Assembly: GCF_000756615.1 (NCBI RefSeq)
Contig: NZ_CP009288.1
Coordinates: 2,666,001-2,730,000 of the forward strand
Origin: Paenibacillus durus
GTDB lineage: Bacteria > Bacillota > Bacilli > Paenibacillales > Paenibacillaceae
DNA length: 64,000 bases
Direction of reading: 5' to 3'
A model generated the notes under the pieces. The model was given only the letters and a program-made list of their open reading frames with translations, was not told where the DNA came from and did no database searches. The stretch's first letter is position 1. Every line of letters starts with the position of its first letter. The translations under genes and the position numbers were made by a program. This document shows, in pieces, positions 42,130-50,840 of the stretch.

Positions 42130-42891
42130 ATGGATTTATCCGATTTTTCACTGGAAGGTAAACTGGCGGTTGTTACTGGAGGCAACAGGGGGCTTGGACA
42201 GGGCATGGCGGTCGCGCTGGCCAAGGCCGGAGCGGATATCGTATCCGTTCAGCGAAGCGGGGAGTGCCCGGAAACTTTGGCTCTGATCGAAGCTCTGGGC
42301 CGCCGTTGTTATGCGGTCGCCTGCGATTTGGCGGAGCTGCAGACGGGCGAAGAACTCGCCGCGAATATTGAGGGGGAGTTCGGCCCTGTCGACATTCTGG
42401 TCAATAACGCGGGCATTCAGCGCCGCCATCCGGCAGAAAGCTTTCCTATCGAAGAATGGGATCTGGTCATGCAGGTTCAGCTTCGCTCGGTGTTCATGCT
42501 GTGCCAGGCATTTGGGAAACGGATGCTCGCAAGAGGCTCGGGCAAAATCATCAATATCGCCTCCCTGCTGTCCTTCTCCGGCGGCTTAACCGTGCCCGCC
42601 TATGCGGCGGCGAAGGGAGGGGTTGCCCAGTTGACCAAGGCATTGGCCAATGAATGGTCCTCGCGGGGAGTGAATGTCAATGCCATTGCGCCCGGATATA
42701 TGGCGACGGAGATGAATACAGCCCTGATTAACGATTCGGTCCGCAGCGGGCAGATTATGGACCGGATTCCTTCCAAACGCTGGGGTTCGCCGGAGGACAT
42801 GGGCGGGACGGCGGTCTTTCTCGCTTCCGAGGCCGCGCGTTATATTCACGGACAGATTATTTGCGTGGATGGAGGCTGGATGGCAAGATAG
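42130..42891 (+). CDS. kduD: 2-deoxy-D-gluconate 3-dehydrogenase (KduD-like SDR)
   Basis: 253-residue short-chain dehydrogenase. TGGNRGLGQGMA is the cofactor site, NNAGIQRR the NAG motif, and Ser...YAAAKGG the catalytic Tyr-x3-Lys. The C-terminus IICVDGGWMAR is typical. The N-terminus MDLSDFSLEGKLAVVTGGNRGLG is the usual KduD form. Interconverts keto-deoxy-gluconate and deoxy-diketo-gluconate in pectin/uronate catabolism; the precise substrate here is not proven. Confidence 0.84.
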   Translation: MDLSDFSLEGKLAVVTGGNRGLGQGMAVALAKAGADIVSVQRSGECPETLALIEALGRRCYAVACDLAELQTGEELAANIEGEFGPVDILVNNAGIQRRHPAESFPIEEWDLVMQVQLRSVFMLCQAFGKRMLARGSGKIINIASLLSFSGGLTVPAYAAAKGGVAQLTKALANEWSSRGVNVNAIAPGYMATEMNTALINDSVRSGQIMDRIPSKRWGSPEDMGGTAVFLASEAARYIHGQIICVDGGWMAR

Positions 42892-42984
42892 CTTGCGGCC
42901 GGCCTGAGAATAAATCAGTATTAAGCAAAATGTTCAAATTCAAAAATGCTCAATTTCAAAAATTCCAAAAGGAGTGGATCATTC

Positions 42985-43962
42985 ATGTCAAAAGCCCGTG
43001 TCTATGTTACATATCCGCTTGGGGATAATATTCTGGCTCTGCTGCGCGAGCAATGTGAAGTGGTGATGAATCCGGAGGAGCGGAGCCTCAGCCCTGAAGA
43101 GCTGATTGAAAATGCCCGGGGCTTCGACGCCGTACTGACTGTGTCCGTAGGAGTCAATAAAGATGTGTGCCGGGCGCTTGCTTCGGATTGCAAAATCTTC
43201 GCCAACTACGGCGTCGGCTACAACAATATTGATGTCGAGGCCGCATCGAGACACGGCATATATGTCAGCAATACGCCGGACGTTCTGACGGATGCCACCG
43301 CCGACTTTGCCTTTGCCCTGCTGCTGTCCGCCGCCCGGCGGGTTGTGGAATGCGACTCGTATGTGCGGGCCGGCAAGAAGAACTGGGGCCCGATGAATCT
43401 GATCGGCGCCCAAGTCAGCGGCAAGACCATCGGCATACTCGGCGGAGGCCGGATCGGCAGGGCCGTGGCGAAGCGCGCTCAAGGCTTCAATATGCGGATA
43501 CTGTACAACGATCAGCAGCCGAATCCCGATTTTGAGGCAGAGACGGACGGGATTTTCGCAGATAAGAATACGCTGCTGAGAGAATCGGATTTCGTATCCG
43601 TTCATGTGCCGCTGCTGCCTGCGACCCGCCATCTGATCGGTGCGGAAGAGCTGGGGCTCATGAAGCCGAGCGCCATCCTGATCAACGATTCGCGGGGACC
43701 CATTATCGACGAGCAGGCACTGGTGACCGCGCTCCAAGGCGGCGTCATTGCCGGAGCGGGCCTCGACGTATTCGAATCCGAACCGGAGCTTGCGCCGGGA
43801 CTGGCCGAGCTTCCAAATGTGGTGCTGGCTCCCCATGTGGGCAGCTCCACTAACGAAGCCAGAGTAGCCATGGGCGAACTGTGCGCCCGGAATATCTTCG
43901 CGGTGCTTGGCGGAGGAACGCCGATCACCTGTGTAAACCCGGAAGTTAGCGTGAAGGCCTAA
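42985..43962 (+). CDS. D-isomer-specific 2-hydroxyacid dehydrogenase
   Basis: 325 residues. Rossmann motif GILGGGRIGRAVAKRA, catalytic Arg in NDSRGPIIDE, Glu in SEPELAPG, and His in LAPHVGSSTNEAR. Family members reduce glyoxylate, hydroxypyruvate or 2-keto-gluconate; in a sugar-acid operon a keto-acid reductase is likely. ATG behind AAAAGGAG. Confidence 0.87.
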   Translation: MSKARVYVTYPLGDNILALLREQCEVVMNPEERSLSPEELIENARGFDAVLTVSVGVNKDVCRALASDCKIFANYGVGYNNIDVEAASRHGIYVSNTPDVLTDATADFAFALLLSAARRVVECDSYVRAGKKNWGPMNLIGAQVSGKTIGILGGGRIGRAVAKRAQGFNMRILYNDQQPNPDFEAETDGIFADKNTLLRESDFVSVHVPLLPATRHLIGAEELGLMKPSAILINDSRGPIIDEQALVTALQGGVIAGAGLDVFESEPELAPGLAELPNVVLAPHVGSSTNEARVAMGELCARNIFAVLGGGTPITCVNPEVSVKA

Positions 43963-44090
43963 GCAGGCCGCGCCTGGCGTTGGCGGAATCTTTCCTGTGA
44001 CCCGCCAAATTCGGCAACGGACAGAGGCAGAAATCTTCCATAGCGAGAGGCAGATTAGCCGCTGCCTGCGGCAAACCGAAAGCCATCCCG

Positions 44091-44123
44091 AAAGCCATCC
44101 CGAACCAGGGATGGCTTTGCTTT
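44091..44123 (+). terminator. Terminator of the uronate operon
   Basis: AAAGCCATCCC and GGGATGGCTTT form an 11-bp perfect stem followed by GCTTTTG. The stem's left arm is partly duplicated just upstream. Confidence 0.85.
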
Positions 44124-44263
44124 TGCCATATTGATTGCACTTTCAGGATAAACGATAATGAGAAGACGGCTGGCCGTAAACGGAGGCAACATATTTTCCA
44201 CATATCCGGCGTGTATAATGAATGTATTCTCTCAGATATATCGTATAAAAGAAGGTGACGATC

Positions 44264-44977
44264 ATGGCGCAGCTGCGCGTGCTTGTTGTAGACGATGAAT
44301 GGAATATGCGAAATCTGCTGCGTATTTATTTGATGAAGGAAGGCTTTCAAGTCAGCGAAGCATCCACGGGGCGGGAGGCGCTGAAGCTTATCGGCAGCGG
44401 GAATTTTGATATCGTGCTGCTGGACGTGATGATGCCCGATATGGATGGCTGGCAGGTATGCGAGGCCGTCAGGGCGCAGGACAGTGTGCCCATTCTGATG
44501 TTGACCGCCCGCTCCGAGACGAAGGACAAGGTCCGGGGCCTTGAAATCGGGGCAGATGATTATCTGACCAAGCCGTTCGAGCCGGAGGAACTGGTTGCCC
44601 GGATGCATTCGCTGATCCGCAGAGCGTCTTTGGCGCAGCAAGCGGTTCCTAGGGAGCGTGTACTGGAATTTCCTGGGCTGGTTATCCGTCCGGATGCGCG
44701 AGAGGCGTCCGTTATGGATACCGGGGTCGAGCTGACTCCAAAGGAATTCGATCTGCTGGCCGTTCTGGCCGGGAACCTCCAGCGCGCCTTCAGCCGGGAT
44801 GAACTAGTGGAGCGGCTGTGGGGTATGGACTTCGAGGGGGAAACGCGGGTAGTGGACACCCATATCAAGAATATACGCGAAAAGCTGCAAAAAGCAGGTC
44901 TCGGCTACAACCCGGTTCAGACCGTTTGGGGCGTGGGCTATAAATTTCAGGCGCCGGTGAAATCCAATGAAAAATAA
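44264..44977 (+). CDS. OmpR/PhoB-family response regulator
   Basis: 237 residues. Receiver (3-117) with acidic pocket VVDDE, phospho-acceptor Asp in VLLDVMMPD, and Lys in YLTKPFEPEEL. Winged helix (about 135-232) with LTPKEFDLLAVLAGN and VVDTHIKNIREKLQ. It overlaps the sensor gene by 11 bases. GAAGGTGA precedes the ATG. The stimulus is not evident. Confidence 0.9.
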   Translation: MAQLRVLVVDDEWNMRNLLRIYLMKEGFQVSEASTGREALKLIGSGNFDIVLLDVMMPDMDGWQVCEAVRAQDSVPILMLTARSETKDKVRGLEIGADDYLTKPFEPEELVARMHSLIRRASLAQQAVPRERVLEFPGLVIRPDAREASVMDTGVELTPKEFDLLAVLAGNLQRAFSRDELVERLWGMDFEGETRVVDTHIKNIREKLQKAGLGYNPVQTVWGVGYKFQAPVKSNEK

Positions 44978-46376
44978 CGTAATCGGCCTGAAGCTGGGCC
45001 TTGTTATTTCCGGTCTGTTTCTCGTCGTGCTGCTGTTTCTGGGGGTTGCGGTCGACCGGATGTTCACCAGCTTTTATTTGGCTAATATGAAGACGGAAAC
45101 AGAGGAATTGGCTTCCCACTTCACCGTTATGGCCGAATCCTCGGAGGGCGGCACCAGCGAAATGATAGGGACGTTCGCCGAATTTTCGGCGGTCAGCATT
45201 TATAATGTGCGTCAGGACGGAAGCGTTATTATGCACTCGGGCGTACAAGACCCGGCATATCAATCATTTATCCGCGTCTCGGATGTGAGCAGGATTTTTT
45301 CTGGAAAAAAGGTGAATTTTCTCTATGCGGACCCGGCAGGCGGGCGCTATTTCGTCTCGGGCCAACCGATCGTAAAGGAAGGGAAAGTTGGCTCTGCCCT
45401 GTATCTAATGGCCTCCACAGAAAGGATGGACCGGTCGCTGGCAGGGGTGCGGAATCTGCTGATTCTTTCCGGAATCGGAGCGTTCCTGCTCGCTTTGGGC
45501 AGCACCTGGATTATCGCCCAGTTACTGTCCCGACCGCTGCTGCAGATGCAGAAGGCTACCCGGAAGATTGCCGCCGGGGAGCTGGAGACGAGAGTCGATA
45601 TCGGGAGCAGGGACGAAATCGGCGCGCTTGCCGGAGCGATTAACGATTTAGCAGTCGATCTTCAGCGCTACCGGGATACGCGGCAGGAGTTTTTTGCCAA
45701 TATTTCGCATGAGCTTCGGACGCCGATCACGTATCTGGAAGGATATGCGAATGTGGTCAAAGAGCGGCTGTACGCCACGGAAGAGGAGAAGGACCGGTAT
45801 CTCGACATCATTTATATGGAAGCGCGGCGGATTCAGCATCTGGTGGACGATCTGTTCGAGCTGGCCAAGATGGAGGAAGGCAAAATAACCCTTTCGCCGG
45901 AATGGATCAACTTGGCTGAGCTGGTGGAGCAGGCGGTCGAAAAGGTGAGACTTAAAGCCGAGGACAAAAATCTGGAACTCTACTGCACTGTCGAAGGAAC
46001 GCCGCATAGGATGTATACGGACGGAGCCCGGATGGAGCAAATTGTGCTGAATCTGCTGGAAAATGCAATCCGGTACACGGAGCGGGGAACGGTTGGCGTT
46101 CTCTTGTCGTTCCAATCCGCTTCAGTGAAGCTTGCCGTGCAGGATACGGGAATCGGAATCCCCGAGGCCGAGCTTCCTTTTATATTCGAACGTTTCTATC
46201 GGGTGGAGAAATCACGTTCCCGTATGCATGGCGGCACCGGCCTCGGGTTGTCCATCGTACATAAGCTGGCGGGGCTGCTTGGAGGAAAGATAACCGTTGC
46301 CAGCAGACCGGGAGAGGGGACATGCTTTGAACTTTATTTTGATCTGCGGCGGAAGCCGGGGGAGGATCGCGTATGA
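44967..46376 (+). CDS. Sensor histidine kinase (HAMP, HisKA, HATPase)
   Basis: 469 residues. Two membrane helices (about 10-30 and 165-190) flank an extracellular sensor of about 130 residues. HAMP at 190-240, HisKA with SHELRTPITYLEGY, and HATPase with ENAIRYTERG, DTGIGIPEAELPFIFERFYR and GGTGLGLSIV. Phosphorylates the preceding regulator. The ending overlaps the next small gene by 4 bases. Confidence 0.9.
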   Translation: MKNNVIGLKLGLVISGLFLVVLLFLGVAVDRMFTSFYLANMKTETEELASHFTVMAESSEGGTSEMIGTFAEFSAVSIYNVRQDGSVIMHSGVQDPAYQSFIRVSDVSRIFSGKKVNFLYADPAGGRYFVSGQPIVKEGKVGSALYLMASTERMDRSLAGVRNLLILSGIGAFLLALGSTWIIAQLLSRPLLQMQKATRKIAAGELETRVDIGSRDEIGALAGAINDLAVDLQRYRDTRQEFFANISHELRTPITYLEGYANVVKERLYATEEEKDRYLDIIYMEARRIQHLVDDLFELAKMEEGKITLSPEWINLAELVEQAVEKVRLKAEDKNLELYCTVEGTPHRMYTDGARMEQIVLNLLENAIRYTERGTVGVLLSFQSASVKLAVQDTGIGIPEAELPFIFERFYRVEKSRSRMHGGTGLGLSIVHKLAGLLGGKITVASRPGEGTCFELYFDLRRKPGEDRV

Positions 46377-46573
46377 AAAAAATCGAATGGCTGATCGCGA
46401 TTCTCCTAATCGGGATGGGTATGCTGTGCATGAGCGTCTCGGCGTTCTCCTTCCGCAGCATGCCCCTTATGCATTTTGGGGAGCGGATGATGGGGGTGTT
46501 CGCCTGTTTCGGGACATTGGCCGTGGTTCTTCTGCTGTTCCTCGGATGGGCGGCATTCAGGAAGAAGCGTTAA
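46373..46573 (+). CDS. Small membrane protein coupled to the two-component system
   Basis: 66 residues with two membrane helices and a basic end (FRKKR). ATG overlaps the kinase stop (ATGA). Not recognised. Such proteins at the end of a two-component operon often modulate the sensor or are effectors, but that is inference. Confidence 0.6.
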   Translation: MKKIEWLIAILLIGMGMLCMSVSAFSFRSMPLMHFGERMMGVFACFGTLAVVLLLFLGWAAFRKKR

Positions 46574-46692
46574 TTTCAGTTTAAAAAGGTTTACCCGGCT
46601 GTGCGCATCCCGTATCCTTAAAGAAAAAGACGGCGCGATTCGTTTGACTGCAGTACGGACAATAGCTGTCTATGAAAAAGGGGGCGCAAGCG

Positions 46693-47406
46693 ATGGCATG
46701 GTCTTTTTACCCTCTGGGAGACTCGGCGGTATTAGTTGAATTTGGCCAGAGCATTAGTGCAAAGATTCACAAAGAGATTAGAGCGGCTGTACACCGGATT
46801 GAGCAAGATCCCTTCCCCGGCTTTATCGAATGTGTGCCTTCCTTTGCTGCGATAAGCGTATTTTATGATTTGGCGGCGCTGCGTATTCCGGAGCGGAACC
46901 GGACGGCGTTTGGCCATGTATGTTCTATCCTGCGCGATAAACTGATGCCGACTGGAGACGGTCAGCATGCTGAGAGCACAAGGATCATTGACATTCCAGT
47001 CTGCTATGGCGGCGAATTTGGCCCGGACCTTGGGCATGTGGCGGAATTGAACGGTTTATCTGAGGAGGGAGTCGTTTCGATCCATGCCGGAGGACAATAT
47101 CTTGTGTACGCTATTGGCTTTGCGCCGGGCTTTCCGTACCTGGGAGGAATGCCGGACACGATTGCGGCGCCGCGAAAAAAAACACCCAGGCTTCGCATTC
47201 CCGCAGGCTCAGTCGGCATTGCCGGCTCGCAGACCGGGATCTATCCAATAGAGACACCTGGAGGCTGGCAGATCATCGGCAGGACGCCGCTTGAACTGTT
47301 CCGGCCAGGCGACTCGCCGCCGACGCTGCTGCAGAGCGGGGATTATATCCGGTTCTGCCCCATCGGACCGGAAGAATACCGGAGATTGCGGGGGATGCAG
47401 CCATGA
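46693..47406 (+). CDS. pxpB: 5-oxoprolinase subunit PxpB (KipI family)
   Basis: 237-residue subunit of the ATP-dependent 5-oxoprolinase, converting pyroglutamate to glutamate. Motifs: PLGDSAVLVEFG at the N-terminus, IHAGGQYLVYAIGFAPGFPY and GSVGIAGSQTGIYPIETPGGW in the C-terminal cyclophilin-like domain. The ATG at 46693 fits AAAAGGGGG; a start at 46672 overlaps it. The stop overlaps pxpC (ATGA). Confidence 0.92.
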   Translation: MAWSFYPLGDSAVLVEFGQSISAKIHKEIRAAVHRIEQDPFPGFIECVPSFAAISVFYDLAALRIPERNRTAFGHVCSILRDKLMPTGDGQHAESTRIIDIPVCYGGEFGPDLGHVAELNGLSEEGVVSIHAGGQYLVYAIGFAPGFPYLGGMPDTIAAPRKKTPRLRIPAGSVGIAGSQTGIYPIETPGGWQIIGRTPLELFRPGDSPPTLLQSGDYIRFCPIGPEEYRRLRGMQP

Positions 47407-48422
47407 GCATAAGAATCCATAAGCCAGGCCTGCTTACGACCGTTCAAGATCTTGGAAGAACGGGCTATGGAAAATACGGCGTTATCGTCTCCGGGGCGAT
47501 GGACCGTACCGCCCACCGCATAGCGAACTGGATTGCCGGGAACGATGATAGCGCGGCGGCGCTTGAGATTACGCTCTCGGGCTTTGTCGCGGAATTTGAC
47601 CAGGATCACTGGATTGCGATAACGGGAGGCCATATGAGTCCTGTTATCGATGGGAGGGATGTGCCGATGTGGCGTCCCGTATTTGTGCGCAGAGGGAGCA
47701 GGCTGATCTTTAAGCGGCCGGTTTCGGGCTGCCGGGCGTATTTGGCAGTATCCGGCGGACTGGATGTCCCCGTGGTGATGGGCAGCCGCAGCACCTACCT
47801 ACGCGCAGGAATCGGCGGATTTGAGGGGAGAGCGCTTAGAGCGGGAGATGAGCTGCCCGTAGGCCAGGGCCGCCTGCGGGCTCTAGCGGCGCTTACGGGA
47901 GATGATTCTTTTTATGCGGTTTCCTGGACCGTTCCCTGGTCGGTTATTCCGGCCTACAGCTCAAACCCGGAAATCCGGTTCATCCGGGGCCGCCAGTGGG
48001 AAGATTTCACTCTCCACAGCCGTCAAGCTTTTGCGGAGTCATCCTACAAGGTAACTCCCCATTCGGACCGGATGGGCTACCGCTTGGCCGGACCATCACT
48101 TATGCTGGAGTCGCCGCGAGAGTATCTTTCCGAGGCCGTAGCGCTTGGGACGGTCCAGATTCCGGCGGACGGGCAGCCGATTGTATTGATGGCCGACCGC
48201 CAGACGCTGGGCGGCTATCCGAAGATTGCGCAGGTCATAAGCGCGGATCTCCCCGTAATGGCCCAGGCTGCGCCGGGAGGACATATCCAGTTTCGGGAAG
48301 TAACGGCCCGAGAAGCCGAATCCCTATATATATGCCAGGAGCGAAAGTTGAAGCGGCTTGAAATGATGGTCAGGCTGAAGCTGAAGGAGGGTTATCATGT
48401 TAGAGGTGGATTTAAACTGTGA
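47403..48422 (+). CDS. pxpC: 5-oxoprolinase subunit PxpC (KipA family)
   Basis: 339 residues. IHKPGLLTTVQDLGRTGYGKYGV at the start (biotin-dependent carboxylase-like fold); GGHMSPVIDGRDVPMW; SDRMGYRLAGP. Forms a complex with PxpB and works with PxpA. Overlaps pxpB by 4 and pxpA by 26 bases. Confidence 0.92.
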   Translation: MSIRIHKPGLLTTVQDLGRTGYGKYGVIVSGAMDRTAHRIANWIAGNDDSAAALEITLSGFVAEFDQDHWIAITGGHMSPVIDGRDVPMWRPVFVRRGSRLIFKRPVSGCRAYLAVSGGLDVPVVMGSRSTYLRAGIGGFEGRALRAGDELPVGQGRLRALAALTGDDSFYAVSWTVPWSVIPAYSSNPEIRFIRGRQWEDFTLHSRQAFAESSYKVTPHSDRMGYRLAGPSLMLESPREYLSEAVALGTVQIPADGQPIVLMADRQTLGGYPKIAQVISADLPVMAQAAPGGHIQFREVTAREAESLYICQERKLKRLEMMVRLKLKEGYHVRGGFKL

Positions 48423-49155
48423 TATGGGGGAGAGCTTTGGCGCTTATACCATCGGCGCGGATGACGAACTGCTGCGCGAGGTCACCTCGGCGAATATTGC
48501 CTGCGGGCTCCATGCGGGCGATCCCTCTGTCATGCGTAAGTCGGTCCGGTCCGCGCTGGCAATGGGGGTAAGTATCGGAGCCCATCCGGGCCTGCCCGAT
48601 CTTGCGGGCTTCGGGAGAAGGAACATGGACATTTCTCCCGAAGAGGCGTTCGATCTTGTCACGTACCAAATCGGAGCATTGGAGGCCTTCGTCCGGCAGG
48701 AGGGAGGGAAGCTACGGCATGTGAAACCGCATGGCGCTTTGTACAATATGGCGGCAGCATCCTGTCCGCTTGCCGATGCCATAGCGATGGCCGTGCACAG
48801 ATTCGACCCGTCTCTAGTGCTGTACGGCCTGGCCGGAAGTAAGCTGCTTGCCGCCGGCCGCGAGGCGGGACTGTCCACGGCAAGCGAAGTATTCGCCGAC
48901 CGTACCTATCAGCCTGACGGGTCGCTGACACCGCGCCGTCAGCCGGGAGCCGTCATTACCGACATGGATCAGTCGGTCCGCCAAGTGATCCGCATGGTAA
49001 AGGAAGGAGCGGTTGCCGCTGTGGACGGCACGGTAGTCCCGCTTGAAGCGGAGACGGTCTGCATTCATGGAGACGGGGCGGGCGCCGCCGCTTTTGCCGC
49101 CGAGCTGCGCCGCCGGCTGAAAGCGGAAGGGATTGCGGTGCAGGCGAAGCGGTAG
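48397..49155 (+). CDS. pxpA: 5-oxoprolinase subunit PxpA (LamB/YcsF family)
   Basis: 252 residues. DLNCDMGESFGAYTIG is the family signature, then SANIACGLHAGDP, IGAHPGLPDLAGFGRR and HVKPHGALYNM. Completes the 5-oxoprolinase. ATG within the pxpC end behind AAGGAGGG. Only three bases separate it from the convergent minus-strand gene. Confidence 0.93.
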   Translation: MLEVDLNCDMGESFGAYTIGADDELLREVTSANIACGLHAGDPSVMRKSVRSALAMGVSIGAHPGLPDLAGFGRRNMDISPEEAFDLVTYQIGALEAFVRQEGGKLRHVKPHGALYNMAAASCPLADAIAMAVHRFDPSLVLYGLAGSKLLAAGREAGLSTASEVFADRTYQPDGSLTPRRQPGAVITDMDQSVRQVIRMVKEGAVAAVDGTVVPLEAETVCIHGDGAGAAAFAAELRRRLKAEGIAVQAKR

Positions 49156-49158
49156 CTT

Positions 49159-49896
49159 TTAGTCCGTCAGGATATGCCCCGGAGGGAGCGCCGTCCCGGT
49201 AAAGCCCGCCATCTGGCGGGCTTTGAAGCCGATGGGCCGGCCGCTGCCAGCGAGAATCATATTTTTCAGGCTGGAGACGTCTTTATCGGGGAGAATGAAC
49301 GCTTCCGTATGGGGGAATACCGAAGTGAGTGTCGTGTGAACCGCTTGGATCAGCCGGTCATTTCCGCCTTTTCCCGTTAGGTTCATCAGCATTATTCCGC
49401 CGGGATTAAGCTTCGTCCTGACCAGGCGGAAGAACTCCTGCGAGATCAAATGCCGAGGCGTGCCCTTGTCGCTGAATGCGTCCAGAACGATATAATCGAA
49501 GGACTCGTCCCCCTGTTGTTCAAGCGTGCGGCGTCCGTCGCCGATCCTCACCGAATCCCCGCTGTATCCGAAATACGTTCTGCTGATTTCCGCAATCTGG
49601 GGACTGACCTCTGCGGTTATCATTTTTTTGCCGGATAAATGGCCGGAAATCGTCCCGACCCCATGCCCGATGATGAATACGTCCTCAAATGCCGGGTTGT
49701 TCCACTCCATCAAATGAAGGATTGCTCTCGGATACTCGAACATGATCCGCTCCGGATGATTCAAGTCCACCGCTCCCTGAACCGCTTCCTCCGAAAATTG
49801 CAGCAGCCGGAAGCGCCCTTTCTCGCCGTACCATTCATCCGTATCGTATACTTCAATATCATGCCCGTCTCCGCGCGTCTTATAAAGCAGCTTCAA
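49159..49896 (-). CDS. Spermidine-synthase-like methyltransferase-fold protein
   Basis: 245 residues. A SAM/decarboxy-SAM-binding fold with VFIIGHGVGTISG (motif I), AEVSPQIAEISRTYF (acidic loop), GDGRRTLEQQG and FDYIVLDAFSDKGTPRHL. Lacks the clear aminopropyltransferase substrate motif, so it is called spermidine-synthase-like. TTG start. It ends 3 bases from pxpA, so transcripts must overlap. Confidence 0.78.
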   Translation of the reverse strand: MKLLYKTRGDGHDIEVYDTDEWYGEKGRFRLLQFSEEAVQGAVDLNHPERIMFEYPRAILHLMEWNNPAFEDVFIIGHGVGTISGHLSGKKMITAEVSPQIAEISRTYFGYSGDSVRIGDGRRTLEQQGDESFDYIVLDAFSDKGTPRHLISQEFFRLVRTKLNPGGIMLMNLTGKGGNDRLIQAVHTTLTSVFPHTEAFILPDKDVSSLKNMILAGSGRPIGFKARQMAGFTGTALPPGHILTD

Positions 49897-50059
49897 TCTT
49901 CCCGTCCCCTTGCCGTCCTTTTTCTATTCATGATAAGGGATTACGGCTGTGAATCAAAGTGCCGGCTCCAGAGAACATTTAGCATGTTTGTAAAAGGGAT
50001 CACCGGGCAACTATAACTATGAGGCAAATAAGTAAAACCTTAAGAAGGAGGAGATAAGC

Positions 50060-50233
50060 ATGGCCGATCAAATCCAAAACGAAGCGGAAATCCGCAATCG
50101 GGAAAATAGAAAGGGAGACTCGCTCGCCGAGATCAAGAAGATGGAAAACGGGGTAGATATCGAACCCGAAGCGGACGAGTGGGAAGCCAAACCTGCTCCA
50201 ACCGCCCATCCAGACCCTGTGCCGAAAAAATAA
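50060..50233 (+). CDS. Small acidic protein (57 aa)
   Basis: 57 codons beginning MADQIQNEAEIRNRENRKGD and ending in a Pro-rich tail (PTAHPDPVPKK). An AAGGAGGAG ribosome site 6 bases upstream makes translation likely. Rich in Glu and Lys, disordered by appearance; not recognised. Confidence 0.6.
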   Translation: MADQIQNEAEIRNRENRKGDSLAEIKKMENGVDIEPEADEWEAKPAPTAHPDPVPKK

Positions 50234-50244
50234 AATTTCAAGAA

Positions 50245-50287
50245 GAAACGGCATCGCCGTCCTTTTAGGGGCGGACGGTACCGTTTC
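50245..50287 (+). terminator. Hairpin after the small acidic protein gene
   Basis: GAAACGG and CCGTTTC close an imperfect stem with internal pairing of CCGTCC and GGACGG; weak T-run after it. Confidence 0.5.
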
Positions 50288-50491
50288 TCGTATAAATATA
50301 AGACAAAATGATAAGCGCTCAGCTTATAAATTCTTATATTTTAAGAAAAATGGGCTTTCCTTTGGGACAGCCTGTTTTTTTATGCCTGCTCATCTAGTAT
50401 ACTGTTAGTACATACCGGAATTTCCAACCTGTTGTTTGGCGGCGCACTTTCTTGATCTGTAACCCATTTTGCCTTAGGGAGGAAAATGCAA

Positions 50492-50677
50492 ATGCGTGAT
50501 CGGAATCGAAACGCCCGTTACCGGCAGAAGCGGCAGGATGTTTTTGCTGGAGTCGTTCTTGAGAAGAAGTATGGTCCTTATTACGGAGTCCACAGCGATA
50601 TGAAGCTGGAAACCCTCCGAAAGCTGAATGACAGCCCGCTCCAGTCTCCATCGCTTAAAGAGCAGTACCCTAAATAA
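50492..50677 (+). CDS. Small basic protein (61 aa)
   Basis: 61 residues, start MRDRNRNARYRQKRQDVF, strongly basic at the N-terminus, with VVLEKKYGPYYGVHSDMK and a polar tail. GGGAGGAAA precedes it; an ATG 6 bases earlier is possible. Not recognised. Confidence 0.5.
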   Translation: MRDRNRNARYRQKRQDVFAGVVLEKKYGPYYGVHSDMKLETLRKLNDSPLQSPSLKEQYPK

Positions 50678-50840
50678 CGATACGGCGCATGCAGGCCGTA
50701 TATTCGGGCATAACCTTCAGGGTTGTGCCTTTTTCAATGTGATTCCAGCCCTTTCGAATTTGAGAATATCTGTTGTCGCCTCTCTGCGGATTGTGATATA
50801 TTTAACAGCAATTCTGATGGCGGAGAGGGAGTTGCACAAC

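Noticed and set aside
44061..44118. Short direct repeats of GAAAGCCATCCC as a possible CRISPR-like array
   Set aside because: Only two adjacent copies, part of a terminator stem, no spacers.
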